Assembly (NCBI GenBank): GCA_964424115.1 | Contig: CAYRHN010000012.1 | Location: forward strand, 62,001-126,000 | Length of the DNA stretch: 64,000 nt | From: CAYRHN01 sp964424115 | GTDB taxonomy: Bacteria > Chloroflexota > Anaerolineae > Anaerolineales > Anaerolineaceae | Direction: 5' to 3' | Part shown: positions 1-7,628 of the stretch, one piece after another | Layout: each line of letters begins with the position of its first letter | Position numbering within the stretch: position 1 is the first letter of the stretch | Notes under the pieces: generated by a model | The model's input: the letters and a program-made list of their open reading frames with translations, nothing else | What the model was told of the DNA's origin: nothing | Databases searched by the model: none | Made by a program: the position numbers and the translations under genes

Positions 1-3000
1 CACATTGGAGGAAAGCTGGAGCATGTTGCTCAGCTCGGTCAGCAGCGAGATCTGGCGGGCGTTCTCCTCCAGATCGCGCACGCGTTCGGCCAGCTGCTCC
101 TGCGTTTCGCGGATGATCGCTTCTGACTGCTTGCGCGGGGTGATATCCTGCACCATGCCCAACCCATAGATGGAATTGCCTTCCTCGTCGTTGATGGTTG
201 TGGCGCTCAACAGGCCCCAGACGATGCTGCCGTCCTTGCGCAGGTAGCGCTGTTCGGTCGATTGCGAGGTGCTCTGTCTTTGAGAGCGGACAATGCGCAG
301 TCGGCGCTCCTCGCGCGGGTAATCCTCGGGATGAATGATATCCTTGAGGGTCAATTTCATCAGCTCGTTCGGGTTGTAATCGAGCATTTTTTGCAGGCTG
401 GGGTTGGATTGGAGGATGCGCCCTTCCGGCGATACCAGCAGGATGCCGATCCCGGCGGATTCAAAGACAGCCCGGAAGCGCTGTTCACTCTCGCGCAGTT
501 CGTCCACAATCTGCTGGCGCTGCAGGGCGGTACCCACCAGCGCGGCAGCGGTCTGCAGGGCGTCGCGTTCCTCATCCAGCCATTCGCGCTCCGCGTCCCA
601 ACAGTCGTCAAAGCCCATGAAACCCCACCAGCGCTGGTTCACGAAGATGGGCACTACCAGGATGGAACGGATCCCTTGCGCGTCCAACAGGTTCTGTTCG
701 CCTTGCGGAAAGGCAGCGATGTCTCCGTGGAGGATCTCGCCCTGACCGAGCAGGTCCCGCCAGCGGGTGAATCCGGCCTCTTCGTAGCAAAACAGGGTCA
801 ACGCGGAGTTATTGATCTGCGGGATGATCCCTTTCGCGGTCCATTCATAGGTTTGTGTGGCAAAGGTCTTGTCCTCGGAAGGGGGCAGGTTCTTGAATAG
901 ATAGACCCGACTTACATGAGTGGCTTCGCCAAAGCGCTGGATGACTTCCTGGATGCTTTCCTTCACCGGCGCAGGACTGAGGAACTTCCCGGCAGCAAAG
1001 TTGATCGCCTCCAGGATGGCATTGCGCCGCGCCAGGGTTTCCTCTGAGCGCTTGTGCTGGACGGCGTTGCCGAGGATCTCGCTCACCAGGCGCAGCATCT
1101 GGATATCTTCTGGGGACCAGGAGCGTTCCTCTTGTTCGGTGTGGAAACCAAGCAGGCCCAGCAGGGTCTTGCCGGAAAGGATCGGGATAGCGATCAGCGA
1201 ACGAATGCCTAACTGGTCCCAAATTTTGGCTTCCTGTTCGGCTTCGGGCGGCAGGTCGGCCATGTGCGGCACATGCAGAACCTCGCCCTGGCGCAGGTTT
1301 TGCAGGAACCAGGCCTTCGGATGGATCTTGATCCTCGTTGTGACGGGCATGAAAGGTGCCGAGGGGTCTTTTTTCCATTCGATCGACTGTCGGATGGCGT
1401 CCTGGCGGCCATTCAGCCAGAACAGGTAGCAGCGGTCCACCTGCGAGAGCTGGCCGAGCGACTCGAGGGCGCGGCGGATCTCGTCGTCGATCTGGGCGGC
1501 CGAGGTATTGATGAAGCGGGCGGATATGACCGCTACCTCGGTTTCGAAAGCCAGGCGGTGGCGCATGGCCTCTTCTGCCCGTTTGCGGCCGGTGATGTTG
1601 CGCCCGATCCCGACCAACCCTTCTACCACCCCTTCATCATTATAAAAAGGTAATTTTGTGATCATCAGCCAGCGCTCCCGGCCCTGCGGGTCGGGGGTCG
1701 AGACTTCCCGGTTGATGATCGGGCTGCCGTCCAACACCGACCGGTCGTCCGCTACGAAGCCCTCGGCCTGGGCGGCGGGAAAGAAGTCGCGGTCGTCCTT
1801 GCCGATCACATCCTGCTGGGCTTCGGCACCCAGCGACTGCCGCAGGGCAGTATTGATCACCTGGTAGCGCGACTGGCGGTCTTTCAGATAGACCATGTCG
1901 GGCATGTTGTCGATCAACGTACGCAGCAGGTTGCGCTCGCGCGCCAGGGCTTGCTCGCTGCGCTGGCGGTGCTGGGCTGAGGCAAAAGATTGCGCGATCA
2001 CCTTGAGCAGTTCAATATCCTCCGGGCGCCAGGCGCACTCTTCGCCCAAAATATCGAATCCCAGCGTGCCAAAGAGGGTTTCGCTTTCCATGATCGGTAT
2101 CATCAGGACGTAGTGGAGGCCTTCCTGGCGTAATCTTTCCCATTCGGGATCGTTGTTCTCGCGCAGATTCACGTTCAACGTCTGGCCTTCCCGCAGGGCG
2201 CGCAGCCGGTTGGGCGATTTATTGAGAACCTGTTTCAGGAAGCGGACATTGCGCGGGGAAATCCCGGGCGCGCACCATTCCAGGCGGCGTTCAACCGCTT
2301 CAAGGGATTCGTCAAACCAGTTCAGGAAACTGCGGTCGACGTGCAGAAATTCGCCCAGGGCAGCCAGGGCGCTTTCGATCTGGCTATCCAGGCGGTGAGC
2401 GGGCAGGTTGATCAGGCGCGAAGTGATCGAAGCCGCCAGTTGCTCCATCTCCAGGCGGCGCTGCAGGGCCAGCTCCGACAGCTTGTGGCTGGTGATCTCA
2501 TGCGTGATAACAATGGCATGGGTGATCTCGCCGTGCTCGTCGCGGTAGGGGTAATAGCTGACCTTGTAATAGCCGTAATTCAGGCCGTTGAAATCGAACC
2601 AATCCTCGTTGTGCACTTCCTGTCCGCTGAGACACTGGTCCAGGGATTGCTTGATCACCCGCTTGAAGCTGTTCTCTCCCCAGATATCCAGGACATTCTT
2701 GCCGATCACATTCTCGCGCGCAATGTTGGTGCGCTGGCAGTAGGCATCGTTGACCGCCACATAGGTGTAGGAGCGGTCGATCAGGGTCATCAGTTCGCCG
2801 GCGGAATTGACGATCGAGGCGTAGCGGTTGGAGACCTCTTCAATGCGTTTGCGTTCCACCACCGTGGCCACCTGGTTGGAGACGAAGGTGAGGATATCCA
2901 GGTCGTGTTCGTTGTAGCGTTTGCCTTCCGAGTAGGTCTGCACCGCCATCATGCCGATCGTTCTGCCGCCTGCTTTAAGCGGCACGCCCAGCCAGTCGAA

Positions 3001-4098
3001 GGAACCGGCGCCGTGCGAAATGACCTCTTTGATGGCTTTCAGGTGTTCAAAGAGCTGCGGTTTGGCCAGCAGCGGCTCACCGGTGCGGATGACATATTCG
3101 GTCAGGCCGCGCGCAAAGGGGTGCGGTGGGGGAGGCGGGTCGAATTCATCCACGAAATAGGGGAATTCCACCAGGTTCTTGGCGGTGTCGTGCAGGGCGA
3201 TGTAAAAATTGTCCGCGCGCATCACCGTGCCGAGAATTTGGTGGATCGAACGATAGAGGTCGGGCAGGTTTTGGGCCGAATAGGTCAGTTGGGCGATCTG
3301 CCAGACCGCGTTCTGCAATTTCTCGGTCTCTTTGCGGGCGGAAATATCCCGCCCGATGACCAGAATACCGCTCGGGATGCCGTCCTCCCCGCGCAGCAGG
3401 GTGAGTGAAATGTCCATCCAGGTGGGCAGGTTGAGTTTGCGGGTAAGCTCCACCTCAATGGTGATGTTGGGTCGGTCTTTGTTGGGATCGAGCGGAGCCA
3501 GCCGCCGGGGAGAGAGCGCCTCGGCCAGCACGGCGCGCAACCGCTCCAAGGACGGGCCGGAAAGCTGTTCCGCCAGTGAAAGGGAGCGCATCTCTTCCAG
3601 GCTGTACCCGCGCGACTTTAACGCGGCAGGGTTCATATAAATTGGGCGCAGTCCCAGGTCAAAGAGCCAGATGCTGTCTGCCATGTTGTCGAGGATCAAC
3701 TGGCTGGGCTGTGAAGTGGTAAAAGTAAAGTTCTGCGTTTGGTGCGCGCGCTGCAAGGTTTCGTCTGCCAGCGCGGGCAGGTTTGCTAACCCGGCGGGAT
3801 TGTGGACCGCGAATGCCGCTTCCCGTTTGCGGATGACCGGCTCCAGGGGGGCATCCTCCTGGCCGCCCAGCAAGATCACCGGGATGGCGCAGTTCAACTG
3901 CAATTCGTCCAGGGTTTGCAAGCCGGGGCGGTCTGGCAGAGGCAGATCGCACAGCAGCAGGTCGGCTTTTTGGCGCCCTAGGTTTTTCACGCTTGCGCCG
4001 CGGGTGACCAGATATTGACCGGCAGGCAAATGCCCCGCCACTTGTTGGAAGCGGGCGGGATCAGAGGTGAGGTAAAGCACGCGGGCGGCTTGGGACAT
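1..4098 (-). CDS. Giant multi-PAS/GAF sensory protein, partial (C-terminus beyond left edge)
   Basis: The frame is open for 1,366 codons from an ATG at 4098 to base 1 with no stop, so the output domain lies outside the window. Reading the minus strand gives a degenerate receiver-like domain (about residues 1-125, LLLCDLPLPD strand), then PAS (135-256, ending GRDISARK), GAF (270-420), PAS (427-538), GAF (555-712), PAS (725-840, ending GRNITGRK), GAF (855-1015), GAF (1030-1195), PAS (1205-1322, ending VQDITPRK) and a coiled coil that looks like a lead into another GAF. Such chains normally feed a histidine kinase or GGDEF domain; which one cannot be seen here. No transmembrane segment is seen, so it is probably cytosolic. 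A sigma70-type promoter lies just upstream. Confidence 0.9.
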   Translation of the reverse strand, partial: MSQAARVLYLTSDPARFQQVAGHLPAGQYLVTRGASVKNLGRQKADLLLCDLPLPDRPGLQTLDELQLNCAIPVILLGGQEDAPLEPVIRKREAAFAVHNPAGLANLPALADETLQRAHQTQNFTFTTSQPSQLILDNMADSIWLFDLGLRPIYMNPAALKSRGYSLEEMRSLSLAEQLSGPSLERLRAVLAEALSPRRLAPLDPNKDRPNITIEVELTRKLNLPTWMDISLTLLRGEDGIPSGILVIGRDISARKETEKLQNAVWQIAQLTYSAQNLPDLYRSIHQILGTVMRADNFYIALHDTAKNLVEFPYFVDEFDPPPPPHPFARGLTEYVIRTGEPLLAKPQLFEHLKAIKEVISHGAGSFDWLGVPLKAGGRTIGMMAVQTYSEGKRYNEHDLDILTFVSNQVATVVERKRIEEVSNRYASIVNSAGELMTLIDRSYTYVAVNDAYCQRTNIARENVIGKNVLDIWGENSFKRVIKQSLDQCLSGQEVHNEDWFDFNGLNYGYYKVSYYPYRDEHGEITHAIVITHEITSHKLSELALQRRLEMEQLAASITSRLINLPAHRLDSQIESALAALGEFLHVDRSFLNWFDESLEAVERRLEWCAPGISPRNVRFLKQVLNKSPNRLRALREGQTLNVNLRENNDPEWERLRQEGLHYVLMIPIMESETLFGTLGFDILGEECAWRPEDIELLKVIAQSFASAQHRQRSEQALARERNLLRTLIDNMPDMVYLKDRQSRYQVINTALRQSLGAEAQQDVIGKDDRDFFPAAQAEGFVADDRSVLDGSPIINREVSTPDPQGRERWLMITKLPFYNDEGVVEGLVGIGRNITGRKRAEEAMRHRLAFETEVAVISARFINTSAAQIDDEIRRALESLGQLSQVDRCYLFWLNGRQDAIRQSIEWKKDPSAPFMPVTTRIKIHPKAWFLQNLRQGEVLHVPHMADLPPEAEQEAKIWDQLGIRSLIAIPILSGKTLLGLLGFHTEQEERSWSPEDIQMLRLVSEILGNAVQHKRSEETLARRNAILEAINFAAGKFLSPAPVKESIQEVIQRFGEATHVSRVYLFKNLPPSEDKTFATQTYEWTAKGIIPQINNSALTLFCYEEAGFTRWRDLLGQGEILHGDIAAFPQGEQNLLDAQGIRSILVVPIFVNQRWWGFMGFDDCWDAEREWLDEERDALQTAAALVGTALQRQQIVDELRESEQRFRAVFESAGIGILLVSPEGRILQSNPSLQKMLDYNPNELMKLTLKDIIHPEDYPREERRLRIVRSQRQSTSQSTEQRYLRKDGSIVWGLLSATTINDEEGNSIYGLGMVQDITPRKQSEAIIRETQEQLAERVRDLEENARQISLLTELSNMLQLSSNV

Positions 4099-4151
4099 GC
4101 ATGCGCTTTCCCCCGAAATCGGGAAAACCAGGTGGGGTGGACTCTTAATGT

Positions 4152-4180
4152 AGCATAGCAGATGCGGATGGGAAAGTCAA
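4152..4180 (-). promoter_or_regulatory. Sigma70-type promoter of the PAS/GAF sensor gene
   Basis: On the minus strand TTGACT (4180-4175) and TATGCT (4157-4152) are separated by exactly 17 nt. Transcription would start near 4144 and leave a leader of about 45 nt before the ATG at 4098. Confidence 0.6.
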
Positions 4181-4268
4181 TCCACAAATTTGTCAGCAGC
4201 GCGGAGACCATGGATCACACTTGAGGCTGGCCGCGCGGGTATTCCTGGCAGGCGGGGTGGGGGGCCGC

Positions 4269-5087
4269 TCAGCTTGCGGATGTTTCGCGGCGTAGCCGCA
4301 GCGCGCCGCGCAGGTTCTCCTGCTTGTCCGGCGGCAGGAGCGGCAGCAAGCGCCGCGCCAGGCGCAGGGTGTAGATGCTCTCGGTCAGGTTGACCATCTG
4401 GCGCAGGAAGAAAGCGGCCTCGGCTGGGCTGCGCTGGATGAGGGCCGCCAGGGTTTCCTGCAGGTCGCCGAGCAGCTCGGCGGTGGGGTGCAGCACCAGC
4501 GGGCTGAGCAGGGTCAGCAGGGGCGGCAGGTTGATGAACTGCTCGTCGCGCACCGCCGGCAGGATGGCGCGCACCTCCACCATGCGGTAGGCCGGGTCGG
4601 GGTGATTGGACCAACCGAGCAGCAGCTCGCGCCAGGCGGGTTCCGCTTCGTTGCGCAGGCGGGCGCAGCCGCGATCCAGCACCTCGTCCAACACACGGCG
4701 CTCCTCCTCGGGGGTGCACCAGGTGCGCACTTCCTCCAACAGCGGCTGGAGCGGGAGCGGATCGACGCTGCCCAGCAGGCGCGCGCCCAGCAGGCGCGGC
4801 TCCAGGGCCGGGTCGCGGCGCAGGGTGCTCACCACCCGCAAGGCAGCCCCGCTGGACTGCCTTCCCAGGCGGGCGAAGGCGATCTCCAACTCGCGCATCA
4901 CCAGCGGCGCGGGCAGGTAGCTTGCCAGAGTGGTCTGGTGGATGGAAGCCTGCCCGGGGCGGAAGGTATGGTCGGCGTACAGCTCCAGCAGCTCGCGCAG
5001 CTTGCGCTGCAAGACTCCCGGTTCAGAGAAATGAACCAACAGGTCCTGGATTTGCGTGCGCAGGCGGATGAGCTGTACGGCAGGCAA
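4269..5087 (-). CDS. HEAT-like / DNA-alkylation-repair-fold helical repeat protein, unknown function
   Basis: A 272-residue protein made almost wholly of amphipathic helices rich in Leu, Arg and Glu, with repeated LLxLLSPLVL-type helix pairs. This resembles HEAT or alkylation-repair-type solenoids, but no catalytic motif is visible, so function is not assigned. No signal peptide or membrane span is seen. The start codon is TTG at 5087, with AGGA about 9 nt upstream; no ATG lies nearby in frame. It stands between proS and the sensor gene on the same strand, with an intergenic repeat on the proS side. Confidence 0.6.
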   Translation of the reverse strand: MPAVQLIRLRTQIQDLLVHFSEPGVLQRKLRELLELYADHTFRPGQASIHQTTLASYLPAPLVMRELEIAFARLGRQSSGAALRVVSTLRRDPALEPRLLGARLLGSVDPLPLQPLLEEVRTWCTPEEERRVLDEVLDRGCARLRNEAEPAWRELLLGWSNHPDPAYRMVEVRAILPAVRDEQFINLPPLLTLLSPLVLHPTAELLGDLQETLAALIQRSPAEAAFFLRQMVNLTESIYTLRLARRLLPLLPPDKQENLRGALRLRRETSAS

Positions 5088-5099
5088 AATTCACATTCC

Positions 5100-5217
5100 T
5101 ATCAACAAAGAACCTGAACAAGGATCTTACGGATTTTACGGATCCTCACGGACTAAATCTTGAAGGTCGATCCCTGTTCATCCATTGGATCCGTTTGATC
5201 CGTGTTCCCGGTTTTTT
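5100..5217. repeat. Intergenic repeat of the CACGGAT/ATCCGTG family
   Basis: The stretch carries several ACGGAT and GGATCC(G)T words in both orientations (for example TACGGATCC near 5138 and GGATCCGTTTGATCCGTG near 5187). Similar AT-richer spacers occur at 46468-46520, 53203-53240 and 55650-55740. It separates two co-directional genes and can fold into imperfect hairpins. Confidence 0.5.
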
Positions 5218-6651
5218 CTAATATGCCTTGGCGAAATACGCCTTTTCGGCTGCGGGCTGGCCGCAGACGATGCACTTGCCGTGCCCGCCGGGCTGCTCCA
5301 GGGGAATGCAGCGCGTGGTGGCCTTGGTGTCTTCCTTGATCTTAGCCTCGCATTCCTTGCTGCCGCACCACCAGGAGAAAGCCCAGCCGTTTTGCAACAC
5401 TTCCACCATCTCGCCGTAGTCCTTGGGGTCGAAAATGTGCGCGTCGCGGAAGGCTGCGGCCCGGTCGTACAGGGAGGCCTGCATCTCGGTCAGCAGTTCG
5501 GCGATCTGCCCGGGCAGTTGTTCCAGGCTGAGGGCAGACTTGCCGGCCTTGCCGGGGATGTCGCGCCGGGCGGCGGTGACCACACGGTTCTGCACGTCCT
5601 TCGGGCCGATCTCCAGGCGCAGCGGCACGCCGCGCATTTCCCAATCGTTGAACTTGAAGCCGGGGGTCATCTCGGTCCGTTCGTCCACCTTGACGCGGAA
5701 CATGTTCAGCTCCTGCTTCACCTGTTCCACCACCGGCATCACGGCCGCCTTTTCGGCGTCGTTGCGGAAGATCGGCACGATCACCACCTGGATGGGCGCC
5801 AGCTTGGGCGGCAGGATCAGGCCCTGGTCGTCGCCGTGGGTCATGATGATGGCGCCTACAAAGCGGGTGGAGACGCCCCAGGAGGTGGTCCAGCAGTACT
5901 GCTGCTGGTTGTTCACATCCAGGTACTGGATGTCGAAGGCTTTGGCGAAGTTCTGCCCCAGATTGTGCGAGGTGCCGGACTGGAGCGCCTTGGTGTCGCC
6001 CATCATCGCTTCGATGGTGTAGGAGCGCACCGCACCGGCGAACTTCTCGGTCTCGCTCTTGCGCCCGGGAATGACCGGCACGGCCGCGTCATCCACCGCG
6101 AAACGGGTGTAGATCTCCAGCATGCGGCGGGTCTCTTCTTCGGCCTCCTCGGCGGTGGCATGGGCGGTGTGGCCTTCCTGCCAGTAGAATTCCAGCGTGC
6201 GCAAGAACAGGCGCGTGCGCATCTCCCAGCGCACCACATTGGCCCACTGGTTGATCAGCACCGGCAGGTCGCGGTAGGATTTGATCCACTTGGCGTACAT
6301 GTGGCCGATGATCGTCTCGGAGGTGGGGCGCACCACCAGCGGTTCTTCCAGAGTCTCACCGCCGCCGATGGTCACCACGGCCAGCTCGGGGGCGAAACCC
6401 TCCACATGTTCCTTCTCCTTTTCCAGGAAGGACATGGGGATGAAGAGCGGGAAGGCGGCATTCATGTGCCCGGTGGCCTTGAAGCGCCGGTCGAGGGAGG
6501 ACTGGATGTTCTCCCACAGGCTCCAGCCGTAAGGGCGGACGACCATGCAGCCGCGCACGGGGGCGTAATCGGCCAGCTCGGCGCGCTGCACCAGGGTGTT
6601 GTACCACTCGGAATAATTTTCACTGCGGGAAGGTAATTTTTCGTCACTCAT
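5218..6651 (-). CDS. proS: Prolyl-tRNA synthetase, archaeal/eukaryotic-like type
   Basis: Charges tRNA-Pro with proline in the cytosol. The 477-residue length, the class II signatures VVRPTSE (106-112) and RTLEFYWQEGHT (151-162), and a C-terminal zinc-binding tail with paired cysteines (CGSKEC, CIVCG) fit the ProS type 3 form that lacks the bacterial editing insertion. The start was set at 6651 (MSDEKL) because GGAG lies 9 nt upstream; an in-frame ATG at 6666 has no ribosome-binding site and would overlap that GGAG. A CACAAAG-type repeat lies upstream. Confidence 0.95.
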   Translation of the reverse strand: MSDEKLPSRSENYSEWYNTLVQRAELADYAPVRGCMVVRPYGWSLWENIQSSLDRRFKATGHMNAAFPLFIPMSFLEKEKEHVEGFAPELAVVTIGGGETLEEPLVVRPTSETIIGHMYAKWIKSYRDLPVLINQWANVVRWEMRTRLFLRTLEFYWQEGHTAHATAEEAEEETRRMLEIYTRFAVDDAAVPVIPGRKSETEKFAGAVRSYTIEAMMGDTKALQSGTSHNLGQNFAKAFDIQYLDVNNQQQYCWTTSWGVSTRFVGAIIMTHGDDQGLILPPKLAPIQVVIVPIFRNDAEKAAVMPVVEQVKQELNMFRVKVDERTEMTPGFKFNDWEMRGVPLRLEIGPKDVQNRVVTAARRDIPGKAGKSALSLEQLPGQIAELLTEMQASLYDRAAAFRDAHIFDPKDYGEMVEVLQNGWAFSWWCGSKECEAKIKEDTKATTRCIPLEQPGGHGKCIVCGQPAAEKAYFAKAY

Positions 6652-6676
6652 CGGTCCATACTCCATAGAAAAGATT

Positions 6677-6750
6677 CACCACAAAGGAACAAAGGCGCAA
6701 AGTACACGAAGGTTTCTAAGTCCATTTTCGCGTCTTTGTGTATGTGTGGC
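6677..6750. repeat. Intergenic inverted repeat, CCACAAAG/CTTTGTGG family
   Basis: The left part reads CACCACAAAGGAACAAAG and the right part TCTTTGTGTATGTGTGG, giving an imperfect hairpin between the LOG gene and proS. Related elements lie at 17500-17583, 22435-22525, 24463-24550 and 44871-44953. Confidence 0.6.
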
Positions 6751-7284
6751 CTATTTTAATATTAATAGTTCCACGGCTTTCTCCACGCTGGGGGCGAACT
6801 GCACCATGCGGCGGTGCTTTTCCTGCACGTAGCCTTGCTGCGTATCCAGGAAGGTCTGGATGGTCTGCTGCCAGCCGTTGCCGACCAGGATCAGCGGGCG
6901 GGCGGGGGTAGCTTCGATCAGCATGCGGTTCCACAGCAGGGCGACCTCCACCAGCGTGCCCACCCCGCCGGGCAGGGCAATGGCGGCCTCGCAGCCGTCC
7001 ATCAGGCGGATCAGGCGCTCGTCCAGCGTCTCGCAGCGCCACTCCTCGCGCACCCAGGCGTTGGCTTTCACCTTGCGCCAGCGTTCGATCTCCGCGCAGG
7101 TCACGCCGATCACGTGCCCGCCGGCCTCGGCGGCGCCTTTAGAGGTGGCTTCCATCGTGCCGATGTAGCCGCCGGTCAGCACGGTGTGCCCGGCCAGCGC
7201 CAGCAGGCGCCCCAGGCGTTCGGCCTCAGCGTAGGCGGGTTCAGAAGGCAGCGGGTTGGCCCCGCCAAAGACGGTCACATTCAT
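6751..7284 (-). CDS. LOG-family (Rossmann-fold 'lysine decarboxylase-like') protein
   Basis: A 177-residue protein with the family signature PGGVGTLVE (105-113) and a glycine-rich N-terminal nucleotide-binding loop (VFGGANP). Relatives include cytokinin-riboside-monophosphate phosphoribohydrolase (LOG) and other nucleotide 5'-monophosphate nucleosidases; the exact substrate cannot be read from sequence. The start is the ATG at 7284, which overlaps the stop of the upstream mazG-like gene as ATGA, so the two are translationally coupled. Together they suggest nucleotide clean-up. Longer in-frame upstream extensions are the antisense frame of mazG and were not used. Confidence 0.85.
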   Translation of the reverse strand: MNVTVFGGANPLPSEPAYAEAERLGRLLALAGHTVLTGGYIGTMEATSKGAAEAGGHVIGVTCAEIERWRKVKANAWVREEWRCETLDERLIRLMDGCEAAIALPGGVGTLVEVALLWNRMLIEATPARPLILVGNGWQQTIQTFLDTQQGYVQEKHRRMVQFAPSVEKAVELLILK

Positions 7285-7589
7285 TTTTCGTCGTCCCAAG
7301 TGCGTTGGTAGTTGATTTGCAGCTTGTCCAGGATGGCCTGCTCCAGGTCGATGCCGGTCACGGAAGCCAGCTGGAGGAGGTACAGGGCCACATCGGCTAG
7401 CTCGCCGGCCAATTCGGGCCGGTTGGGCGATTCTTCCGCCCATTGGAAATGCTCCAGCACCTCGGCGGCTTCCAGGCTGAGCGAAATGGCAATATTGCGC
7501 GGGGTTTGCGGACGCAGGCTTTCGGCCTTGTACCACCCCTTCGCGCCGACAAAGTTGTGCATCGCCTGGGTCAGCTCTTTGAGGTCCAT
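7281..7589 (-). CDS. MazG-like nucleoside triphosphate pyrophosphohydrolase
   Basis: A single-domain, 102-residue all-helical protein of the MazG/dCTPase (RS21-C6-like) type. The metal-binding acidic pattern is visible as EAAEVLE (40-46) and ELADV (63-67). Enzymes of this family hydrolyse (d)NTPs, often non-canonical ones, to the monophosphate and pyrophosphate. It forms a two-gene unit with the LOG-family protein through an ATGA overlap. A TATAAT lies only 9 nt upstream of the ATG, so the transcript would have almost no leader. Confidence 0.88.
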   Translation of the reverse strand: MDLKELTQAMHNFVGAKGWYKAESLRPQTPRNIAISLSLEAAEVLEHFQWAEESPNRPELAGELADVALYLLQLASVTGIDLEQAILDKLQINYQRTWDDEK

Positions 7590-7598
7590 TGAGGGATA

Positions 7599-7604
7599 AT
7601 TATA
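7599..7604 (-). promoter_or_regulatory. -10 box (TATAAT) close to the mazG-like start
   Basis: TATAAT on the minus strand is followed by nine bases and then the ATG at 7589. Transcription starting 6-7 nt downstream would leave a leader of about 2 nt. No ribosome-binding site fits in between. Confidence 0.55.
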
Positions 7605-7628
7605 CTATATGTAGAGGGGAGTGGCGCC

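Noticed and set aside
2341..3408. A 355-codon plus-strand frame at the left end
   Set aside because: The minus strand carries a continuous PAS/GAF frame here; the plus-strand product has no recognisable fold.
5185..6636. A 483-codon open frame on the plus strand across proS
   Set aside because: It is the mirror frame of proS, with Gly/His-rich low-complexity translation and no motifs.
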